A DNA stretch of 34,613 nucleotides from an uncultured Treponema sp. Lineage in GTDB: Bacteria > Spirochaetota > Spirochaetia > Treponematales > Treponemataceae. Shown piece by piece: positions 32,048-34,613 of this stretch. The DNA lies in the NCBI RefSeq assembly GCF_946187725.1, contig NZ_CAMHSK010000033.1, positions 1 through 34,613 of the forward strand, given 5' to 3'. The translations under genes were made by a program, and so were the position numbers. The notes under the pieces were generated by a model. That model ran no database searches and had not been told where the DNA came from. It saw only the letters and a list, made by a program, of their open reading frames with translations. Position 1 is the first letter of the stretch. The number at the start of each line of letters is the position of its first letter.

Positions 32048-32200
32048 CAACAGAAAATTTGGGCGTCATCAACGGTCTGGCGCTGTTCCACCCTTCGCTA
32101 GCGCTCATTCTTCCGCTCACTTCGTTCGCTACAGAACACCTGCGGTGGGGTTCCATAGCGGGCGCAGCACTTTCTGCAAAAAGCAAAACTCTCACTGATG
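32048..32200. repeat. G+C-rich imperfect hairpin region after the MgtC-family gene
   Basis: The spacer between the MgtC-family gene and trpCF is locally G+C-rich. GCGCT…CCACC (32080–32092) pairs with GGTGG…AGCGGGC (32144–32163), and inside it are CGCTAGCG and several AGCG/CGCT pairs. There is no T tract at once after it. It resembles small dispersed palindromic elements (REP-like) and may serve as the 3' end of the operon. No ORF with a ribosome-binding site lies here. Confidence 0.4.
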
Positions 32201-32212
32201 AAAACATTTTTT

Positions 32213-32242
32213 TTGTTTCTATCTATAGAATCTTTTTATAGT
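32213..32242 (+). promoter_or_regulatory. Candidate promoter of trpCF
   Basis: TTGTTT (32213–32218), 18 bases, TATAGT (32237–32242). The start of transcription near 32249 gives a leader of about 12 bases. No Trp-codon leader peptide, T-box or TRAP-type repeats are visible, so classical attenuation is not apparent. Confidence 0.45.
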
Positions 32243-32260
32243 TTGTGATAGCATTACGGC

Positions 32261-33781
32261 ATGAACATTTTAGAGGAAATCGTTGAGCAGAGAAAAAAGG
32301 ACATCGCCGAAAAAGGCGTTTCACTAGGATTTGAGGTTCCTCAAAATCGTACCCGTGGAATCACACCGTTCCTTCCCCAAAAAGGCGTGATTCTTGAAAT
32401 AAAACGGGCTTCGCCAAGCAAAGGAGACATTGCTCCAGACCTTGATGCTGCAAAGACCGCAGAACTATACGCAAAGGCCGGAACTTCAGCGATTTCCGTC
32501 CTGACCGAAGAACACTGGTTCAAGGGAAATTTGCAGGATCTTCAAAATGCCTGCCGTGCTGTAGACGAATACGCTTCAAAAACCCAGACAAATCCTCCCG
32601 CAATACTCAGAAAAGATTTTTTGATTTCAGAAGATGAAATTGACATTGCCTTCAGATGCGGTGCAGACGCAGTTCTTCTCATTGCAAGAATCCTTGACAC
32701 AAACAAAATCGTTTCAATGGCAAAAAAATGTGAGCAACTTGGGATTTCGGCACTTATTGAGTTAAGGCTCGATGAAGACCTGAAAAAACTCTCAGAAGTC
32801 GTAAAGCATGTGGATACAAAATTCATTGTTTGCGGCGTAAATGCAAGAGACTTAAAGAATTTCAGTATTGACCTTCTGACTCCGCTTGCCCTGCTCTCAG
32901 AAATTCGCTCAATCGCCGGAAAAGACGCAAGAGTTGTTTTTGAAAGCGGAATTCGTACTAACGAAGCGGCAGAATTCGCAGGCAGCCTTGGATTTTCAGC
33001 AATGCTGTTGGGAGAAGCAGCCGCAAGAAATCCGCAAAAAGCAGGAGAATTAGTTTCTTCATTTGTAAACGCAAAAGAGACCGAAAATGCACATGCATGG
33101 AACGATTTTGCAAACAAATTGCAGGCAAAACGCAAATCATGTGAAACAAAACCTTTCATAAAAATCTGCGGAATCACAAATGAAAAAGATGCTGTAAAAG
33201 CAGCAGAACTTGGAGCTGATTTTTTGGGCTTTATCTTCTTCAAAAAATCTCCGCGTAAAATAAATCCAGCGAATCTTCCAGAAATTGTTCAGAAATTGCA
33301 GGAACTGGGCCTCAGGCAAAAAGTCCGCCTTGTGGGAGTCATCGTAGATACAGATTCCAAAGACGCAGAAAAAGCATTTGAAGCTCAAAAAGCTGGCCTT
33401 TTAGACTTCATTCAGCTTCACGGCTGCGGACATCTTTTCACAAAAAAAGAACTTCCTCACTATGCCGTCGTAAATATTTCAAGCGAAAAAGACCTACAAA
33501 AACTTGACGAACTTCGCTTAAAAGGTGAACCGAGAATCCTCATCGACGCAAAAATAGGAAATCAACTAGGCGGAACCGGCGAAAGAATCTCAGACCTTCT
33601 TGTAGAAAAAGTAAGTCAAAAAACAAAACTCTGGCTGGCCGGCGGAATCACAAGCGAAAATATCAGCGAAATCATCAATAAATTCCATCCGGAACTGCTA
33701 GATATTGCAAGCGGAGTAGAATCTGAACCCGGAATCAAAGACCACAAAAAGCTCGAAGCGGTGCTCGCAAAGAATTATTGA
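32261..33781 (+). CDS. trpCF: Bifunctional indole-3-glycerol-phosphate synthase / phosphoribosylanthranilate isomerase
   Basis: A 506-residue TrpC–TrpF fusion for two successive steps of tryptophan synthesis. The TrpC half (1–270) shows EIKRASPSKG (Glu46, Lys48), LTEEHWFKG, the general-acid Lys118 in ILRKDFLISE, GVNARDL and ESGI. The TrpF half (about 296–506) begins PFIKICGITNEKDA with catalytic Cys303, GFIFFKKSPR, QLHG, and catalytic Asp429 in LIDAKIGNQLGGTG, ending LAGGITSENI and DIASGVESEPGIKD. Both active sites look intact. The order is as in E. coli. No other trp gene is in the window, so it may serve salvage or be part of a scattered pathway. No Shine–Dalgarno is visible before ATG 32261. 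Confidence 0.95.
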   Translation: MNILEEIVEQRKKDIAEKGVSLGFEVPQNRTRGITPFLPQKGVILEIKRASPSKGDIAPDLDAAKTAELYAKAGTSAISVLTEEHWFKGNLQDLQNACRAVDEYASKTQTNPPAILRKDFLISEDEIDIAFRCGADAVLLIARILDTNKIVSMAKKCEQLGISALIELRLDEDLKKLSEVVKHVDTKFIVCGVNARDLKNFSIDLLTPLALLSEIRSIAGKDARVVFESGIRTNEAAEFAGSLGFSAMLLGEAAARNPQKAGELVSSFVNAKETENAHAWNDFANKLQAKRKSCETKPFIKICGITNEKDAVKAAELGADFLGFIFFKKSPRKINPANLPEIVQKLQELGLRQKVRLVGVIVDTDSKDAEKAFEAQKAGLLDFIQLHGCGHLFTKKELPHYAVVNISSEKDLQKLDELRLKGEPRILIDAKIGNQLGGTGERISDLLVEKVSQKTKLWLAGGITSENISEIINKFHPELLDIASGVESEPGIKDHKKLEAVLAKNY

Positions 33782-33810
33782 CGAGAGTTTCAGAAATGCT
33801 TTTAAAGTGT

Positions 33811-33845
33811 GCGGGAGCGTTTTGCGCAGCAATAACGCGACCAGT
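33811..33845 (+). repeat. 35-bp repeat, copy 1
   Basis: GCGGGAGCG…GCGACCAGT matches 34114–34148 at 30 of 35 positions in the same orientation. Each copy is followed within 8 bases by an exact inverted copy of a piece of gap and then by a stop codon and terminator. It is internally palindromic (GCG/CGC pairs). It lies 30 bases after the trpCF stop. Confidence 0.7.
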
Positions 33846-33853
33846 AGGATAAA

Positions 33854-33875
33854 AAGAACAATCAAATACTTCTGA
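33854..33875 (+). repeat. Inverted copy of gap codons (RTIKYF) ending in a stop
   Basis: Bases 33854–33873 are the exact reverse complement of 34238–34257, near the 3' end of gap. Read on the plus strand they encode RTIKYF and then hit TGA (33873–33875), so the piece looks like a gene end on the other strand. A terminator follows at 33883–33911. Confidence 0.75.
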
Positions 33876-33882
33876 AACAAAA

Positions 33883-33912
33883 AAAGCACCAGTCAGAAAG
33901 ACCAGTGCTTTT
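33883..33912. terminator. Bidirectional terminator downstream of trpCF
   Basis: AAAGCAC (33883–33889) pairs with GTGCTTT (33905–33911), extended by inner GTC/GAC. On the plus strand four Ts follow. On the minus strand seven Ts follow, so it also suits the 3' end of the decayed gap copy. Confidence 0.8.
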
Positions 33913-33923
33913 AAGATAACTAA

Positions 33924-34087
33924 TCTAAAACTTAGCAGTTCGTCGCTCGCAAATGCGAGCTTAACGAGAAGTATTTGATTGTGCGGACCATACATCGCTA
34001 CGCACCGTTTGCCACAAAGGAAGCTATTGATGTTTGCGCTCTCGCGCATGGGCATCTGTGAAGTGTAGCTGTTCTCGTTGTCATACC
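33924..34087 (-). pseudogene. Decayed 3' fragment of a second gap-like gene
   Basis: On the minus strand, bases 34086–34054 encode [11 protein letters not shown] exactly as in the intact gap but with different codons at most positions (GAC/GAT, AAC/AAT, GAG/GAA, AGC/TCA). A 64-base insertion (about 33992–34055, flanked by CAT) then interrupts the match. It resumes with VRTIKYFS, is interrupted by a net 21-base in-frame insertion carrying the hairpin GCTCGC/GCGAGC (33945–33960), and ends NC-stop followed by the same 3' sequence (AAAACTTAGCAGTTC) and a terminator. Homology to gap stops abruptly at 34087. Synonymous divergence means it came from a once functional paralogue, not a recent copy. 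Confidence 0.75.
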
Positions 34088-34114
34088 CGCGGTCGTAGCA
34101 AGCGTGCGACCGCG
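34088..34114. repeat. Perfect 8-bp hairpin at the broken end of the gap fragment
   Basis: CGCGGTCG (34088–34095) and CGACCGCG (34107–34114) pair perfectly around 11 bases. It starts exactly where homology to gap ends and runs straight into the second 35-bp repeat, so it may be part of the inserted element. Confidence 0.6.
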
Positions 34115-34148
34115 CGGGAGCTTTTCGCGAAGCGATAAAGCGACCAGT
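34114..34148 (+). repeat. 35-bp repeat, copy 2
   Basis: Matches 33811–33845 at 30 of 35 bases in direct orientation, ending in the same GCGACCAGT. The inverted gap piece at 34157 follows 8 bases later. Confidence 0.7.
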
Positions 34149-34156
34149 TAAATCGA

Positions 34157-34176
34157 ATGATAATGAAAACTCATAA
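34157..34176 (+). repeat. Inverted copy of gap codons (DNENS) ending in a stop
   Basis: Bases 34157–34175 are the exact reverse complement of 34273–34291 in gap. Read on the plus strand they encode DNENS followed by TAA (34174–34176) and then the terminator at 34181. The match is to the intact gap sequence, not to the diverged fragment. Confidence 0.75.
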
Positions 34177-34202
34177 AAAAAACCCGCCGAAGCGGGTTTT
34201 TT
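34176..34202. terminator. Bidirectional terminator of gap
   Basis: AACCCGC (34181–34187) and GCGGGTT (34192–34198) form a perfect stem with a CGAA loop and runs of A and T on either side. It lies 25 bases after the gap stop codon. Confidence 0.93.
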
Positions 34203-34223
34203 AGTCAGATAATTCTAGAAAAC

Positions 34224-34613
34224 TTAGCAGTTCTCTGAGAAGTATTTGATTGTTCTTACCATCTGAGATGTGTATGAGTTTTCATTATCATACCAAGAAA
34301 CAACCTGAACCTCGAAGAGACCGTCAGCAATCTTTGTTACCATTGTCTGAGTAGCATCGAAGAGTGAGCCGTAGCGCATTCCGATAACGTCAGAAGAAAC
34401 GATTTCGTCCTCGTTGTATCCGAATGTCTCTGGGTCAGAGGCTTTCTTCATAGCAGCGTTGATAGCTTCTTTTGTAACGTCGTTGCCTTTAACAACTGCA
34501 GTGAGGATTGTTGTAGATCCTGTTGGAACTGGAACGCGCTGTGCAGAACCGATGAGTTTTCCGTTCAACTCTGGGATTACAAGACCGATAGCCTTTGCAG
34601 CACCTGTTGAGTT
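34224..34613 (-). CDS. gap: Glyceraldehyde-3-phosphate dehydrogenase, C-terminal part (cut by window edge)
   Basis: The last 129 residues of GAPDH, the glycolytic enzyme that oxidises glyceraldehyde 3-phosphate with NAD+. The frame is open to the right edge. Visible landmarks are [20 protein letters not shown] (after the catalytic Cys region, which is outside the window), [11 protein letters not shown] (phosphate-binding Arg), and near the end [20 protein letters not shown], whose Trp-Tyr-Asp-Asn-Glu forms part of the NAD site. It ends SENC-stop. Codon use is strongly biased, as expected for a highly expressed gene. The sequence after its terminator contains fragments of a second copy. Confidence 0.96.
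   Translation of the reverse strand, partial: NSTGAAKAIGLVIPELNGKLIGSAQRVPVPTGSTTILTAVVKGNDVTKEAINAAMKKASDPETFGYNEDEIVSSDVIGMRYGSLFDATQTMVTKIADGLFEVQVVSWYDNENSYTSQMVRTIKYFSENC

Noticed and set aside
32542-33243. Open frame of 233 codons on the minus strand
   Set aside because: It is the complement of trpCF, whose motifs are all intact. The Phe/Ser-rich product is the usual shadow of Lys/Glu codons.
33735-34055. Open frame of 106 codons on the minus strand
   Set aside because: It runs out of frame through the decayed gap fragment, a terminator and a repeat, and overlaps the end of trpCF. No ribosome-binding site.

Overview
The window looks like a chromosomal segment of a spirochaete, most likely a host-associated Treponema. 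The best evidence is a 908-residue GreA with a very long N-terminal extension (the arrangement I recall from Treponema and Borrelia), a spoVG–tRNA-Gln–rplY neighbourhood, and a set of TPR and exported proteins that resemble no well-known family outside treponemes. The DNA is of moderate G+C, except that about 1–3000 is visibly richer in A+T.

Layout. (1) Positions 1–4010 are accessory: a hypothetical gene cut by the left edge, a broken transglutaminase-like gene, an AAA+ ATPase with a Lon-like ATPase module but no protease domain, a Bacteroidetes-type HU-like DNA-binding protein, the tail of a lost gene coupled to a 50-codon ORF, and several strong dyads. (2) Positions 4032–11776 (minus) carry a phosphohexomutase, an HtrA-like lipoprotein protease, a large exported protein with DxDxDG motifs, tilS and rplY. 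(3) Positions 11888–13204 (minus) carry tRNA-Gln, spoVG and ispE; a small, extremely acidic protein gene with a strong promoter lies on the plus strand at 13396. (4) Positions 13745–25829 (minus) form a long housekeeping run. In transcription order it is rpe, three TPR/exported proteins, recA, folK, scpA, rplU, prp, rpmA, obg, nadD, yqeK, an LCP (LytR-family) gene and rsfS. It is broken by terminators or promoters before recA, before rplU and between rpmA and obg. (5) Positions 26026–33781 (plus) carry a TPR protein, the long greA, a CPA2-type cation/proton antiporter, an MgtC/SapB protein and a trpC–trpF fusion. (6) Positions 33782–34223 are a mosaic of repeats and fragments of gap, followed by the C-terminal part of an intact gap gene (minus) that runs off the right edge.

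How the genes work together. The rplU–prp–rpmA and obg–nadD–yqeK–LCP–rsfS blocks link ribosome assembly, NAD synthesis and dinucleotide turnover. rplY, tilS and tRNA-Gln add translation functions. recA, folK and scpA serve DNA repair, folate synthesis and chromosome segregation.

The most interesting signals are these. The gap 3' region holds a decayed second gap 3' end plus two exact 19–20 bp inverted copies of the gap C-terminal coding sequence, each running into a stop codon and terminator. A predicted hairpin hides the obg ribosome-binding site. Prp is kept although L27 has no Prp cleavage extension. Several genes (ispE, rpe, the antiporter) have the -10 box so close to the start codon that their mRNAs may be leaderless. 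The left-end AAA+ gene sits among gene fragments.
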